A stretch of DNA of 34,510 nt from Puniceicoccales bacterium (lineage in GTDB: Bacteria > Verrucomicrobiota > Verrucomicrobiia > Opitutales > LL51). The DNA lies in contig JAITAG010000012.1 in the NCBI GenBank assembly GCA_031284265.1, positions 1-34,510 on the forward strand. The letters run 5' to 3'. This document shows, in pieces, positions 24,677 to 33,884 of this stretch. Within the stretch, counting starts at the first letter, position 1, and each line of letters opens with the position of its first letter. The notes beneath the pieces are model-generated. The model ran no database searches, was not told where the DNA came from, and was given only the letters and a program-made list of their open reading frames with translations. Position numbers and translations under genes: made by a program.

Positions 24677-25318
24677 ATGAACATCACCGTAGCGCCATCG
24701 ATTTTAGGAGGAAACCTCGCGGACCTGCGATCGAGTTTAGTTCAAATTCGTGGGAGTGGGGCGCGTTGGGTACACATCGACGTCATGGACGGGTACTTTG
24801 CTCCGAACTTGACCTTCGGTCCGCAAACGGTTCAAGCGCTTGCCGATAGCAAACAAGATCTTTTTTTTGATGTCCACCTCATGCTCGAGCATCCGGAGTA
24901 CTTCGTAGGAAAATTTGCGGAAGCTGGTGCCGACCTCATTTCGATCCACATAGAGTCGCGGTGCGATGTTGCAAAGACACTGCAAATTATCCGGACACTT
25001 GATAAACGGGTAGGATTGGCCATTAATCCGGAAACGGCCATAGAAAAAATTTTCCCTCATTTAGATTTTGTGGATCTTGCGCTCGTCATGGGCGTATATC
25101 CCGGGTTTTGTGGACAAAAATTTATCGAGCATTCATGGGAAAAAGTTGAAATAATTCGCAAAAAAAATCCTATCCTCGCAATTGAAATCGATGGCGGAGT
25201 TAATGGGGATAATGCGCGGCTTTGTATCCAAAAAGGAGCCAATATTCTCGTAGTCGGGACCTCATTTTTTAAAGCACCGGATCCCAGGAAATTTGTACAA
25301 CAAATCGAACATGTATAA
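24677..25318 (+). CDS. rpe: Ribulose-phosphate 3-epimerase
   Basis: This enzyme interconverts ribulose-5-phosphate and xylulose-5-phosphate in the pentose phosphate pathway. The 213-aa TIM barrel shows APSILGGNLADL, the metal-binding HIDVMDGYFAPNLTFG and DVHLMLEHPE. GLAINPET, VYPGFCGQKF, EIDGGVN and VVGTSFF follow. The loop usually reading MSVNPGFGGQ is MGVYPGFCGQ here, a mild variation. Its end overlaps prmA by 8 bases. Confidence 0.95.
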   Translation: MNITVAPSILGGNLADLRSSLVQIRGSGARWVHIDVMDGYFAPNLTFGPQTVQALADSKQDLFFDVHLMLEHPEYFVGKFAEAGADLISIHIESRCDVAKTLQIIRTLDKRVGLAINPETAIEKIFPHLDFVDLALVMGVYPGFCGQKFIEHSWEKVEIIRKKNPILAIEIDGGVNGDNARLCIQKGANILVVGTSFFKAPDPRKFVQQIEHV

Positions 25319-26180
25319 GATATTTTTAAATTTATCGTCCGAAGAATCGAAAATCGTCGAAGTTGCGCTCGGCGAAATGGAACAAACCCACTGGACAATC
25401 GAGAAAACCGATACGCAGTGTCAATTGTGTGGCTATTTCGACGGCGATTTTCAAAATTCATGGGAGAATTTACAAAAACAAATTCCGTTACTAGTCGATA
25501 GGGTGCCAATTTGTGAAATGCTCAAGGACATCGATTGGCAAAACGAATATAAAAAATATTTGCAGCCTTTTAATATTGGCCCATTGCACATCGTTCCCGT
25601 TTGGGAGCGGAAACAGTACCTAGTTCCCGAAAATCAGCTTGCCGTCTATTTGGATGCGGAAATGGCGTTCGGGACGGGAGCGCATGAAACGACAAAATTG
25701 TGCTTAGCACGCATCGTCGAATATCGAAATTTGTTCTCAAAGGATTTGTTTTTGAAGGAAGTCATCGACGTCGGTTGTGGTTCGGGAATTCTGTCGATCG
25801 CAGCGGCAAAACTCGGCTTCAAAACGGTTTACGGCTTCGATATCGATCCCGATGCCGTGAGGATTAGCGAGAAAAATGCGGCGGAAAATGGCGTTCCGTC
25901 CATTAAATTCGAGGTTGCCGGAATTAATGAAGGTATTCTAGGCCGCCGAGCAGATCTCATCGTAGCCAATGTTTTGGCGCCAGTCTTGATTGCACATGCT
26001 TCGCTTTTAGTCAATACGGTAAAAAAATACGGTGCCCTGTCGTTGGGCGGAATTTTAACCGAGGAAGTCGAATCTGTAAAAGCTATTTTTATTCCCCTTG
26101 TTGAACATCATTGGGACTCATTTTTTACAAATGCAAAGTCATTGGGCCAGTGGGCGGAAATTGCCTATGTCCGCACCTGA
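25311..26180 (+). CDS. prmA: Ribosomal protein L11 methyltransferase PrmA
   Basis: A SAM-dependent methyltransferase that trimethylates ribosomal protein L11. The 289-aa product has the family hallmarks FGTGAHETTKLCL (about residues 120-132), SAM motif I DVGCGSGILSIAAAKLG (about 150-166) and the catalytic-loop motif NVLAPVLI. An N-terminal substrate-recognition domain (about 1-90) is present. The ATG at 25311 overlaps the rpe stop and is preferred to a TTG at 25293. A 186-base gap follows. Confidence 0.93.
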   Translation: MYKIFLNLSSEESKIVEVALGEMEQTHWTIEKTDTQCQLCGYFDGDFQNSWENLQKQIPLLVDRVPICEMLKDIDWQNEYKKYLQPFNIGPLHIVPVWERKQYLVPENQLAVYLDAEMAFGTGAHETTKLCLARIVEYRNLFSKDLFLKEVIDVGCGSGILSIAAAKLGFKTVYGFDIDPDAVRISEKNAAENGVPSIKFEVAGINEGILGRRADLIVANVLAPVLIAHASLLVNTVKKYGALSLGGILTEEVESVKAIFIPLVEHHWDSFFTNAKSLGQWAEIAYVRT

Positions 26181-26301
26181 TTGATTCGCAAATTTTGCGT
26201 GCCGGATATGATTTTTAAAAAAGTCAAGAATATTTTCTATGTAAAAATGGAGATGTGCATTGTTCCCACCCTACACTCTCGCCTTGTCGGCATTTTTAAT
26301 A

Positions 26302-26328
26302 TTGTCAATTTTTTTATAGAACTATAAT
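26302..26328 (+). promoter_or_regulatory. Candidate promoter for the solute-binding protein gene
   Basis: A perfect TATAAT lies at 26323-26328 with TTGTCA at 26302-26307, a spacing of 15 bases (short). A small hairpin (CGCAA/TTGCG) lies further upstream near 26188, past the prmA stop, but no T-run follows it. Confidence 0.4.
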
Positions 26329-26366
26329 AAATTGACTTTTTTTCGAAAAAAATAATAAGTGCCGTC

Positions 26367-27287
26367 ATGGGATGGAAGGTTTTCGGATTATTATGCTTAG
26401 GAATGGGGCAAGTGATTGCAGACGGACTCGTTGAAGAGGAAGGTCAAGGCATCTCGTTTTTGAAAGGCATTACCATTACGCAGCAACATGTCGACGTGGC
26501 GAAAGCCTTTGTCGATTATATGTTTTCCTATAAGGAACGGCATCCTGAAAATCAAATTCCTGAGACAAAGATCGAAGATACAAAAATCGAAGTGACCATT
26601 CCCGCCATTGCATCCCATGTAACGATGCGCATTGGTGTTTTGTCGGATTACTTTCCATTTACTGTGAAGCAAGGGAATAATTTTGTAGGGTTTGAGGTCG
26701 ATTTGATGAAATTAATTGCGGAAGAAGGCAATTTAAATTGCGCGTTTCAAGGTATGAGCGCAATGGAAATGAATCAAAAATTCTGCGACAAATCCATCGA
26801 TATCGGCGTAGGAGCATGGCTCAAAGATACGACGGCGGAGAAAAATTTTGAATTTAGTGTGGGATATTTGGGTACCGATCTCGGTGCCGTTGCGCCCCGA
26901 AAAAATAGGGGAAGCGTAAAACTGTCTTTTGTTGGCAAAAAAATAGGTGTTTTGAAAAATACTTACCTGGAAACTTACATGCGATCGGCCAACATTCAGG
27001 ATGCGGAAATGATTACGTTTAATACTGCCGGTGAAATGCTCGAAGTGTTACGGGATGTGCAACGGAAACAATTAGACATTGCCCTAATCGATAAAAATAC
27101 GGCGCAGCATTGGATCGCAAAAAATCCAGAACTTGAATATACTTCTCTAAATATGACCAAGGAATATGCTTTTTGTGTAGCTAAAGGTTCCCCTTTGCTG
27201 AAGACGATCAACCGCGGTATAAACAAAATACTGGGGACGCAAAAATTTCTAGAATTAAAGCGCCGTTGGTCCATTGACGGAAATTAA
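26367..27287 (+). CDS. Solute-binding protein family 3 (amino-acid-type ABC)
   Basis: A 306-aa exported binding protein with a signal peptide (MGWKVFGLLCLGMGQVIADG). A non-typical linker of about 65 residues follows, then an SBP_bac_3 domain. The domain starts TMRIGVLSDYFPFTVKQG and contains GFEVDLMKLIAEE, the DIGVGAWLKDTTAEKNFEFS segment and a second lobe with KKIGVLKNTYLETYM. It ends near NKILGTQKFLELKRRWSI. Such proteins deliver polar amino acids or similar ligands to an ABC importer, or act as sensors. No permease or ATPase gene is adjacent, so partner and ligand are unknown. It has its own promoter candidate. Confidence 0.8.
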   Translation: MGWKVFGLLCLGMGQVIADGLVEEEGQGISFLKGITITQQHVDVAKAFVDYMFSYKERHPENQIPETKIEDTKIEVTIPAIASHVTMRIGVLSDYFPFTVKQGNNFVGFEVDLMKLIAEEGNLNCAFQGMSAMEMNQKFCDKSIDIGVGAWLKDTTAEKNFEFSVGYLGTDLGAVAPRKNRGSVKLSFVGKKIGVLKNTYLETYMRSANIQDAEMITFNTAGEMLEVLRDVQRKQLDIALIDKNTAQHWIAKNPELEYTSLNMTKEYAFCVAKGSPLLKTINRGINKILGTQKFLELKRRWSIDGN

Positions 27288-27369
27288 TATTGGTGTCGGA
27301 TTTTTGTAAATTATTAATTGTTTTCCATAAATTCTTGACGTTGCAATGTGATGATCTAGGAAATGGGGT

Positions 27370-27801
27370 ATGGATACAAAGATCGTTTATTATTGTTTAT
27401 TGTGTTGTTGCTGTACCGTAGGCCATGCCGATCCCGTCGATGACTTTAGAAATCTCCAAAACGAGATTGAAAGTGGTATCGATAGAATTACGGAAATTGA
27501 AAAAGGTAATGCCATGTTACAAATAGCCTTCAGTCCGGCAGCGAAGGAGGCCGTGGGAGATTTATTGCCCATACTATTTCCCGAAGGGAATGGGGATGAG
27601 ACAAAGAAGAAAGCTGTTTTTCATATTCTTTTCCTTAAAGCTTTTCCCGATGATTCCCTAACGGCTATGCGGGCCATTGGTGAGTTATTGGATTTACACG
27701 GAGTGACCAGGGGGAATGCAAAGAATATGTTACAATCTTTAAAAGATTCCCTACATCTTTCCGATGAGTCGCCCATAGGGAGGTGGATTAAAAACAATTG
27801 A
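27370..27801 (+). CDS. Small exported protein of unknown function
   Basis: I do not recognise this 143-aa protein. It has a signal-peptide-like N-terminus with a cysteine cluster (YYCLLCCCCTVGHA), probably cut after GHA. A helical, acidic/Lys-rich body follows (FRNLQNEIESGIDRITEIEK; DSLTAMRAIGELLDLHGVTR) with no transmembrane segment or metal motif. It begins 82 bases after the solute-binding protein gene and 28 bases before the broken metallo-beta-lactamase gene. The AT-rich composition is similar to its downstream neighbour, so the two may have arrived together. Confidence 0.55.
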   Translation: MDTKIVYYCLLCCCCTVGHADPVDDFRNLQNEIESGIDRITEIEKGNAMLQIAFSPAAKEAVGDLLPILFPEGNGDETKKKAVFHILFLKAFPDDSLTAMRAIGELLDLHGVTRGNAKNMLQSLKDSLHLSDESPIGRWIKNN

Positions 27802-27829
27802 TTGCTCAATTAGTTACAGAGAAATAGAG

Positions 27830-28861
27830 ATGAAAAGATTTTTGAGAAGTTTAGTTTTTGTCTATTTGTGGGTTGGAATTATCTTTGAATCGAAAGGATT
27901 AGAGATAAGCGTTTTCAATGTCGGCTTTGGTAATTTTGTTCTCCTAAGAGAAGAGAATAACGTTTTAGTTATAGATTGTGGGAAAGCTACTTGTTTTAGT
28001 TCAAACGAAAGTAAAGGAATTTTGCGTTCTGCATTAGAGGGTTGCGAGTGCTGTACGGTTGTTATAACCCATGCACATTTTGATCACTTCTCTGCGGCAA
28101 ATGTTTTATGGAATTGTTTTCCAAAATGATGTGAACTAATGTTTTTTTATGGTTGGGTTTCTCGAGACGGTTGGCCTGGAGGCATTGGATGTTCTCCTCA
28201 TATGTAGGCGAAGGATATAAGGTTTCAGTCATTGACAGAAGAAAATTTAGCTTATTTACATACATGCTTGGGTGATCAGATTCAGGTTATTGGTATTGTT
28301 CCCGATGCTAGCGCAATAGGAAAGCATGAACATGTGAATAATTTGGTATTGGCGGTTCAATATGGAAACCGTTCTTTTATTTTTCCTGGAGATGCTAATC
28401 AGGAGTGGTTTAATAATAATTGTAAAAAACTTGAAGAATTATTGTCACAGTTAGGGGGAATAGATTTTTTACTTCTACCTCACCATGGGAGTATGGAAGA
28501 CACAGGGCTTTTGATGAAAGATGCCATTGAGCATTATAATAACAATCATGATACTGGAAAATGTATGGCATGTCTTATTTCCGGTAATCATGCCCATGGG
28601 CCATACTACATACCGCGATATGGCATACATCTTTTGTTTTCTCATGATCGAAGGATTAAACCGCATATATTACGGCTTACGGAGGTAGTTTCAGCAACTC
28701 ATCGTGAAGAGGTAACTGTATCAACAAATTGTCCCGTGTTTTCTACAGCAGATACCAATAATGGTTATAAGATTATTTGTAATGGAAATAATGTGGAAAT
28801 ATATAGGGATCTTATCATCGCAGAAGATAATAAAGTTTTTGATTCAAGTATTTTGAATTAA
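27830..28861 (+). pseudogene. ComEC-like metallo-beta-lactamase-fold gene interrupted by two in-frame stops
   Basis: Two open segments in the same frame encode the halves of one MBL-fold protein. The first (27830-28129) has a signal peptide, the strand ISVFNVGFGNFVLL, VLVIDCG and the metal motif THAHFDHFSA. It stops at TGA 28127. A TAG follows at 28205, 26 codons later, and the frame is then open to 28861. The second half has HEHVNNLVLAV, FIFPGDAN and LLLPHHGS, the expected downstream motifs, with roughly the usual distance from the first motif. The second half lacks an early ATG, so it is unlikely to be a separate gene. No indel is needed to join the halves. Codon use is visibly AT-rich compared with core genes. 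Function would be a secreted or periplasmic hydrolase. Sequencing error or stop readthrough are alternatives. Confidence 0.7.
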
Positions 28862-28879
28862 TCTTTATACATTGTTTTA

Positions 28880-30673
28880 ATGTTTGAAGATTTTGGAAAT
28901 CGTACATGCTTTTTATCCATGCGCGAATTGGGGATGCGAAATTTATTGGGCTACCTCCGTTTTTTGAAAAATACAAAGCGGGAAGTCTTGGCCGCGATCG
29001 CCAGCGGCATTGTCTATGGCCTGTCGAGTGGCTTCGGCATCCCAATGATTCTAAAATATGCTTCGGGTATTCTCTTTAGTGGTGAAAAAATTTCCGGGAT
29101 AATGCTCAGCGGAATCGTATTGTTACCCATGCTCATCATGTTTATTCGCGGCCTATCAGGCTTTTTGAGCTCCTACTATTTCGCAGCCTGTGGCCAACAT
29201 ATCGTCGAAAGCTTGCGCGTAATGATTTTTAAAAAAATTCAGCGGCTGCACCTGGGCTTTTTTAATAATTATCCCCCGTCGGAACTCATTTCGCGATCGA
29301 TTAACGCCAGTACCATCATCCAAACTAATTTGGTCGATATTTCTAGCGATATCATCACTAAAATGATGGTACTCATCGGAGCGTTGGGCTATTTGACTTA
29401 CCTCTGTCTCTGCCAATCCGAATTGTTCGTTTTACTTTTATTCCTTACGGCTTTACCCCTATTTATTTTTCCTATCCGCAGGGTCGGCCACCGCCTACGC
29501 CAAAAATCAGGACAAATGCAAGGACGTACGGCAGCCATTATCGATAACTTGAATCATAACTTGTCGGCCATTAAGGAAGTCCGCGCATTTGGCTTGGAAA
29601 ATCAGGAAATTATACGCTACCGAAATGCCTGCCACGCATTTTCCGAAGCCTTTTTAAAGGTCGTCAAATATCAACTCATCATTTCGCCAATTGTGGAAAT
29701 TCTATCGGCAGCCGGTGTCGGTTTTGCCATGTTTTATGCCTATAAACGCGGACTAAAATTGGAAATTTTTATGCCCCTGGCAACGGCACTCTATTTTAGT
29801 TACGATGCCATCAAACGCTTGGGCGATATCAGTAATAAAATACAAATGAGTATGGCGGCAGTCGATCGCATCGAGGCCATTCTAAATGAACCGGAAAAAA
29901 TTGTAGATCCGGAAAATCCAGTCTATGTCGAAAAATTGCAGGGCGATATCCAGTTTCAAAATGTTACCTTTGCCTATACACCCGATTGCAATGTACTCCA
30001 AAACATTAATGTCGCCATTAACCACGGCCAAACCTATGCCCTGGTCGGCAGTAGCGGGTCCGGAAAATCGACATTTGTCAATATGATTCTGCGCTTCTAC
30101 GATCCCGACCAAGGCAATATTAGAATTGACGGCATCGATTTACGCGAAATGATGAAATACGATTTGCGGAAAAATATCGGCTACGTGCCTCAGGATCCGG
30201 CGTTGATCAATGATACGATCTTTAATAATATTATTTGGGGGAAACCCGATGCGTCGCGGGATGAAGTGGTACAGGCAACGCGAAAAGCCTATGCCCACGA
30301 CTTTATAACAAAGATGCCCAACGACTATAATACGAGAATCGGCGAATCGGGAAATTGCTTGAGCGGAGGTCAACGACAACGTATTGCCTTGGCCCGCGTA
30401 TTTTTACGAAATTGTCCGATTCTAATCTTCGATGAGGCAACATCGGCACTCGATTCGGAAAGTCAGTGGGCAATTTATAATGCCATTAAAACCATCTCTC
30501 GCAATAAAACGGTGATCATGATTTCCCATCGCTTTAGCATGATGTCGATCGTGGATGAAGTATTGGTTTTCGAAAATGGAAAAATTGCCGAGCGGGGATC
30601 CCCTAAAAGCCTACTCCTAGGTAATACACTTTACCGCAATTTGTACGAAAAACAACAGATGGAAAAAACGTAG
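28880..30673 (+). CDS. msbA: MsbA-like lipid A / multidrug ABC exporter
   Basis: A 597-aa half-transporter with an N-terminal six-helix membrane domain (about residues 35-310) and a C-terminal ATPase domain. Walker A is VGSSGSGKST at about 389-398, the signature LSGGQRQR at about 494-501 and Walker B PILIFDEATSALD. The H-loop reads ISHRF. The length and order fit MsbA, which flips core-lipid A across the inner membrane. Proximity to hldD and the presence of lpxK in the window support that role, but other exporters share the form. No Shine-Dalgarno is seen. ATG at 28919 or 28934 could be the true start, since homology begins near GYLRFLKNTKREVL. Confidence 0.85.
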   Translation: MFEDFGNRTCFLSMRELGMRNLLGYLRFLKNTKREVLAAIASGIVYGLSSGFGIPMILKYASGILFSGEKISGIMLSGIVLLPMLIMFIRGLSGFLSSYYFAACGQHIVESLRVMIFKKIQRLHLGFFNNYPPSELISRSINASTIIQTNLVDISSDIITKMMVLIGALGYLTYLCLCQSELFVLLLFLTALPLFIFPIRRVGHRLRQKSGQMQGRTAAIIDNLNHNLSAIKEVRAFGLENQEIIRYRNACHAFSEAFLKVVKYQLIISPIVEILSAAGVGFAMFYAYKRGLKLEIFMPLATALYFSYDAIKRLGDISNKIQMSMAAVDRIEAILNEPEKIVDPENPVYVEKLQGDIQFQNVTFAYTPDCNVLQNINVAINHGQTYALVGSSGSGKSTFVNMILRFYDPDQGNIRIDGIDLREMMKYDLRKNIGYVPQDPALINDTIFNNIIWGKPDASRDEVVQATRKAYAHDFITKMPNDYNTRIGESGNCLSGGQRQRIALARVFLRNCPILIFDEATSALDSESQWAIYNAIKTISRNKTVIMISHRFSMMSIVDEVLVFENGKIAERGSPKSLLLGNTLYRNLYEKQQMEKT

Positions 30674-30728
30674 GATAAAAAAAAGTTGAGATACACTGAA
30701 ATTTATTAAAAGATCAGTGGCGTTGTTT

Positions 30729-30810
30729 GAGGCAAAAGCCAAGGCGTTGCCTTGTGGAGCATGGGACCATGTCCCATGCTCCGCGCGGGTACCCGCGCAG
30801 CTTTTGCCTC
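30729..30810. repeat. Cloverleaf-like nested palindrome between msbA and hldD
   Basis: An outer perfect 11-bp stem (30729-30739 with 30800-30810, GAGGCAAAAGC) encloses three side-by-side palindromes. These are AAGGC-GTT-GCCTT (30741-30753), a perfect 12-bp stem GGAGCATGGGAC with loop CAT (30756-30782), and the 16-base palindrome GCGCGGGTACCCGCGC (30783-30798). Nearly every base pairs, giving a four-way junction shape. It lacks tRNA invariants such as the GTTC of the T-loop or a CCA end. Three-base loops closed by C-G match the style of islands A-D, though the sequence is different. The surrounding 194-base gap is otherwise AT-rich with no gene. Confidence 0.8.
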
Positions 30811-30867
30811 CAATCGGCCTCCAATCGAGGAGAAGCGGTAGGAAATCATTTAAAAAATAATAGCGTT

Positions 30868-31869
30868 ATGAGGTTATCTGAAGGAAAGATATTAGTGACC
30901 GGTGGTGCTGGATTGATTGGCAGTGCGGTGGTATGGGCGCTCAATCGTTTAAATTTGGAGGACATCATTATTTGTGATCGGCTATCGAGCGATGATCGCT
31001 ACAAAAATCTCATTCCCATACGTTTTCGCGATTACGTCGATGCGGATGATCTTTTTACCTATTTAAGGGGTTCAGAAGGAATTAATTTGAGGACAATTTT
31101 CCATTTAGGGGCTTGTGCAAATACGGCGGAAACCGACGGTCGATTTCTAATGAAGAACAATTTTGAATTTACGAAAAATCTCGCCCAATACGCCATGGAG
31201 CGTGACATTCGTTTTGTATATGCTTCATCTGCGGCGACCTACGGTGATGGTCAACGGGGGATGGAGGACGATGAGGTCCATTTAGAGGTATTACGGCCGC
31301 TCAACATGTATGCTTATTCGAAGCAATTATTTGACCTTTATGCCCATTCGCGTGGCATGGCGTTATATGGCATGAAATATTTCAACGTATTTGGGCCGAA
31401 CGAGAATCACAAGGGACCCATGATCAGTATGGTTGCGCGGGCATATCATCAAATTCGGGTAACAGGGAAAGTACAATTGTTCAAAAGTTACCATCCTCGG
31501 TATGCCGATGGTTACCAGGAGCGCGATTTTTTGTATGTGAAGGATGCGGCTGATATGACTATTTTTTTAGGCAATATTCCGGAAAAAATTGGGGATCGAA
31601 AGACGGCTGGTATTTACAATATGGGTTCCGGTGGAGCGAGTACCTGGATTGATTTAGTGAAGCCGATTTTCGAAATTTTGGATAGGCCATGTTGCATCGA
31701 ATTTATTGAAATGCCGGAAAATTTGCGTGAAAAATACCAATATTACACCTATGCCGACATTCAGAAATTGCGTGCGGTGGGTTACGATCGGCCGCTGACG
31801 CCGCTGCGGGAAGCGGTGACGGATTATGTCACAAATTATCTCATACCGGGAAAGCGTCTAGGGATGTGA
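30868..31869 (+). CDS. hldD: ADP-glyceromanno-heptose 6-epimerase
   Basis: HldD makes ADP-L-glycero-D-manno-heptose for the LPS inner core. The 333-aa SDR-type epimerase has the nucleotide motif VTGGAGLIGS (about residues 10-19), IFHLGACANTAETDG and VYASSAATYGDG. The catalytic YxxxK is in MYAYSKQLFD, followed by KYFNVFGPNE and YADGYQERDFLYVKDA. These fit HldD rather than GalE. The ATG at 30868 begins at the fold. An in-frame TTG at 30727 would translate the cloverleaf palindrome and is rejected. ligA starts 14 bases after the stop. Confidence 0.93.
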   Translation: MRLSEGKILVTGGAGLIGSAVVWALNRLNLEDIIICDRLSSDDRYKNLIPIRFRDYVDADDLFTYLRGSEGINLRTIFHLGACANTAETDGRFLMKNNFEFTKNLAQYAMERDIRFVYASSAATYGDGQRGMEDDEVHLEVLRPLNMYAYSKQLFDLYAHSRGMALYGMKYFNVFGPNENHKGPMISMVARAYHQIRVTGKVQLFKSYHPRYADGYQERDFLYVKDAADMTIFLGNIPEKIGDRKTAGIYNMGSGGASTWIDLVKPIFEILDRPCCIEFIEMPENLREKYQYYTYADIQKLRAVGYDRPLTPLREAVTDYVTNYLIPGKRLGM

Positions 31870-31883
31870 TATGGGGGAAGGTT

Positions 31884-33881
31884 ATGGCTGAGCTAACTTC
31901 GAAGGAGAAAAGAAAGATTCAGAAAAAAATTTTGCAGCTACGGGCAGAAATTGGGCGCCATGACCGCTTATATTACAAAGATTCGCAACCTGAAATTTCG
32001 GATTTTGAGTATGACTGTTTAAAGAACGAGCTATTGTATCTCGAGTCACTTTTACCTGAAGCGGTAGGGACACTAGGTGTTGGCGATGACCGCAGCGGTA
32101 ATTTACTGACGCGCAAGCATTATACGCCCATGCTCAGTTTAGAAAATACGTATAATTTGGATGATGTTTTCAATTTTGATGCGCATATTCGCAAATTATT
32201 AGCGGTCGAAAAGGACATTGAGTATGTTATTGAGCCGAAGATCGACGGGCTTGCGGTGAATTTAATTTACGAGAAAGGCCAGTTACGATATGCGTTGACG
32301 CGTGGAGATGGGGTTGAGGGCGACGACGTAACCGATAATGTGAAAACAATCGAAGGCCTACCCCTACGCATTGGGTATGTTCCCGATTTGATCGAAATTC
32401 GCGGTGAAGTGTATATAGATTATGATGTTTTTCAGAAAATTAACATGGAGCGCGTTCAAGCTGGGGAGGCTGTATTTGCCAATGCGCGGAATTTAGCTTC
32501 GGGAACACTAAAATTGATGGATAGCGAAGCCGTTCGATTGCGGCGCTTAAAAATTTTACTCTATGGAATAGGCGGGGGCAATAATTTTGAAAAACAGAGC
32601 GAAATTTATCCGTTTTTACAAAAATTAGGCTTTGTTTCGCAAACTTATTACCATGTTATTGCAAATTTAGAGCGTATTGCTCCCACCATTCGGGAACTCG
32701 ACCGAGAGCGTAAGCGATTGCCATACACGACCGATGGCGTTGTATTTAAAGTAAATGAACGTGTGTTTCAGGAGCAATTAGGGGCAACGGCAAAGGCACC
32801 GCGCTGGGCATTTGCCTATAAATTTAAACCCGAATGCGCAGAAACAATTTTGCGCAATGTTACATTTCAAGTGGGGCGGACCGGTATCATCACACCGGTT
32901 GCGGAACTGGAGCCCGTAAATTTATCGGGATCCTGTGTAGCGCGTGCAACCTTACACAATGCCGACGATGTTGCGAAAAAGGACATCCGCATCGGTGATA
33001 CGGTCATCGTTGAAAAGTCGGGCGAAATTATTCCGGCCATCGTGGGTGTGCGATTGGAGAATCGCCCCGAAAGTGGATTAGAAAAATTAAATTTTCCCAC
33101 AGATTGTCCCCATTGCGGCACACGACTCATCCGTTTACCAGGGGAGGTTGCTTGGCGTTGTCCCAATGTGAATTGTCCGGAACAAGTGATTCAAAAAATC
33201 ATTTACTTTACTTCCAAGACGGCAATAGATATCGATGGGTTCGGCGAAACAGTTGTACGCAAATTGGTCGAGTTTGATAAAATAAAAACCACTGCGGATA
33301 TCTATGCGCTCAAAAGAGAGGATTTGTACCTCTTGAAAAATTTTGGCGATAAATCAGTGAATCGCCTGCTCTCAAATATTGAACGCAGTAAAAAAACAGA
33401 ACTTTGGCGATTTATTAATGGATTGGGTATTCCGTCGATTGGTGAGAAAATGGCCAAAGACTTGGCAAATTATTTCCACCATTGGGATGCGTTAGCGACG
33501 GCTTCCGTTGAGGATTTGGAACGTATCCATGGGGTAGGACAAAAAGTTGCCCAAGGTATTTTCGACTACTTTCGCGATTCAAAAAATTTGAAATTGTTAC
33601 AAAAATTTCATGAAATTGATTTCGAATTTGAAAAAATTACGGCGCAATATAATCCATACTTCGAAAAGAAAATGTTTGTACTCACCGGAACAATGCAGCA
33701 ATTTACACGTAATCAGGCGAAAGCACTGATCGAAAAAAATGGCGGCTCCGTTGCCAATGCCTTGTCCGCAACTGTAGATGTCCTCATCGCCGGTTCCCAT
33801 GCAGGTCAAAAATTGGATGCCGCCCGAAAAAAAAATGTCCCAGTCTGGACGGAAGCCGATTTCATCGAAAAATTGTCGTAA
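31884..33881 (+). CDS. ligA: NAD-dependent DNA ligase LigA
   Basis: LigA seals nicks in replication and repair using NAD. The 665-aa product has all domains. The Ia domain is N-terminal (DRLYYKDSQPEISDFEYD). The adenylation domain has KIDG (Lys near residue 118) and GDGVEGDDVTDNVKTI. The OB fold includes FQVGRTGIITPVAELEPV. The four-Cys zinc finger has CPHCG and RCPNVNCPEQ (about 408-435), followed by helix-hairpin-helix repeats. The BRCT domain runs from about 590 to the end (FVLTGTMQQFTRNQAKALIE). The ATG at 31884 has GGGGGAAGG upstream and is preferred to a GTG at 31866. It is co-directional with hldD. Island D follows the stop. Confidence 0.97.
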   Translation: MAELTSKEKRKIQKKILQLRAEIGRHDRLYYKDSQPEISDFEYDCLKNELLYLESLLPEAVGTLGVGDDRSGNLLTRKHYTPMLSLENTYNLDDVFNFDAHIRKLLAVEKDIEYVIEPKIDGLAVNLIYEKGQLRYALTRGDGVEGDDVTDNVKTIEGLPLRIGYVPDLIEIRGEVYIDYDVFQKINMERVQAGEAVFANARNLASGTLKLMDSEAVRLRRLKILLYGIGGGNNFEKQSEIYPFLQKLGFVSQTYYHVIANLERIAPTIRELDRERKRLPYTTDGVVFKVNERVFQEQLGATAKAPRWAFAYKFKPECAETILRNVTFQVGRTGIITPVAELEPVNLSGSCVARATLHNADDVAKKDIRIGDTVIVEKSGEIIPAIVGVRLENRPESGLEKLNFPTDCPHCGTRLIRLPGEVAWRCPNVNCPEQVIQKIIYFTSKTAIDIDGFGETVVRKLVEFDKIKTTADIYALKREDLYLLKNFGDKSVNRLLSNIERSKKTELWRFINGLGIPSIGEKMAKDLANYFHHWDALATASVEDLERIHGVGQKVAQGIFDYFRDSKNLKLLQKFHEIDFEFEKITAQYNPYFEKKMFVLTGTMQQFTRNQAKALIEKNGGSVANALSATVDVLIAGSHAGQKLDAARKKNVPVWTEADFIEKLS

Positions 33882-33884
33882 CCG

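Noticed and set aside
28127-28207. Selenocysteine or stop-codon readthrough in the MBL gene
   Set aside because: Two different stops (TGA and TAG) occur, no Cys/Sec-type active site is expected there, and no SECIS-like hairpin is obvious right after the TGA.
30729-30810. Possible tRNA gene
   Set aside because: The four-way shape suggests a tRNA, but no T-loop GTTCxA, D-loop GG, anticodon-arm geometry or CCA end is present.
30727-30867. TTG start adding 47 residues to hldD
   Set aside because: It would translate the cloverleaf palindrome. The Rossmann motif begins right after the ATG at 30868.
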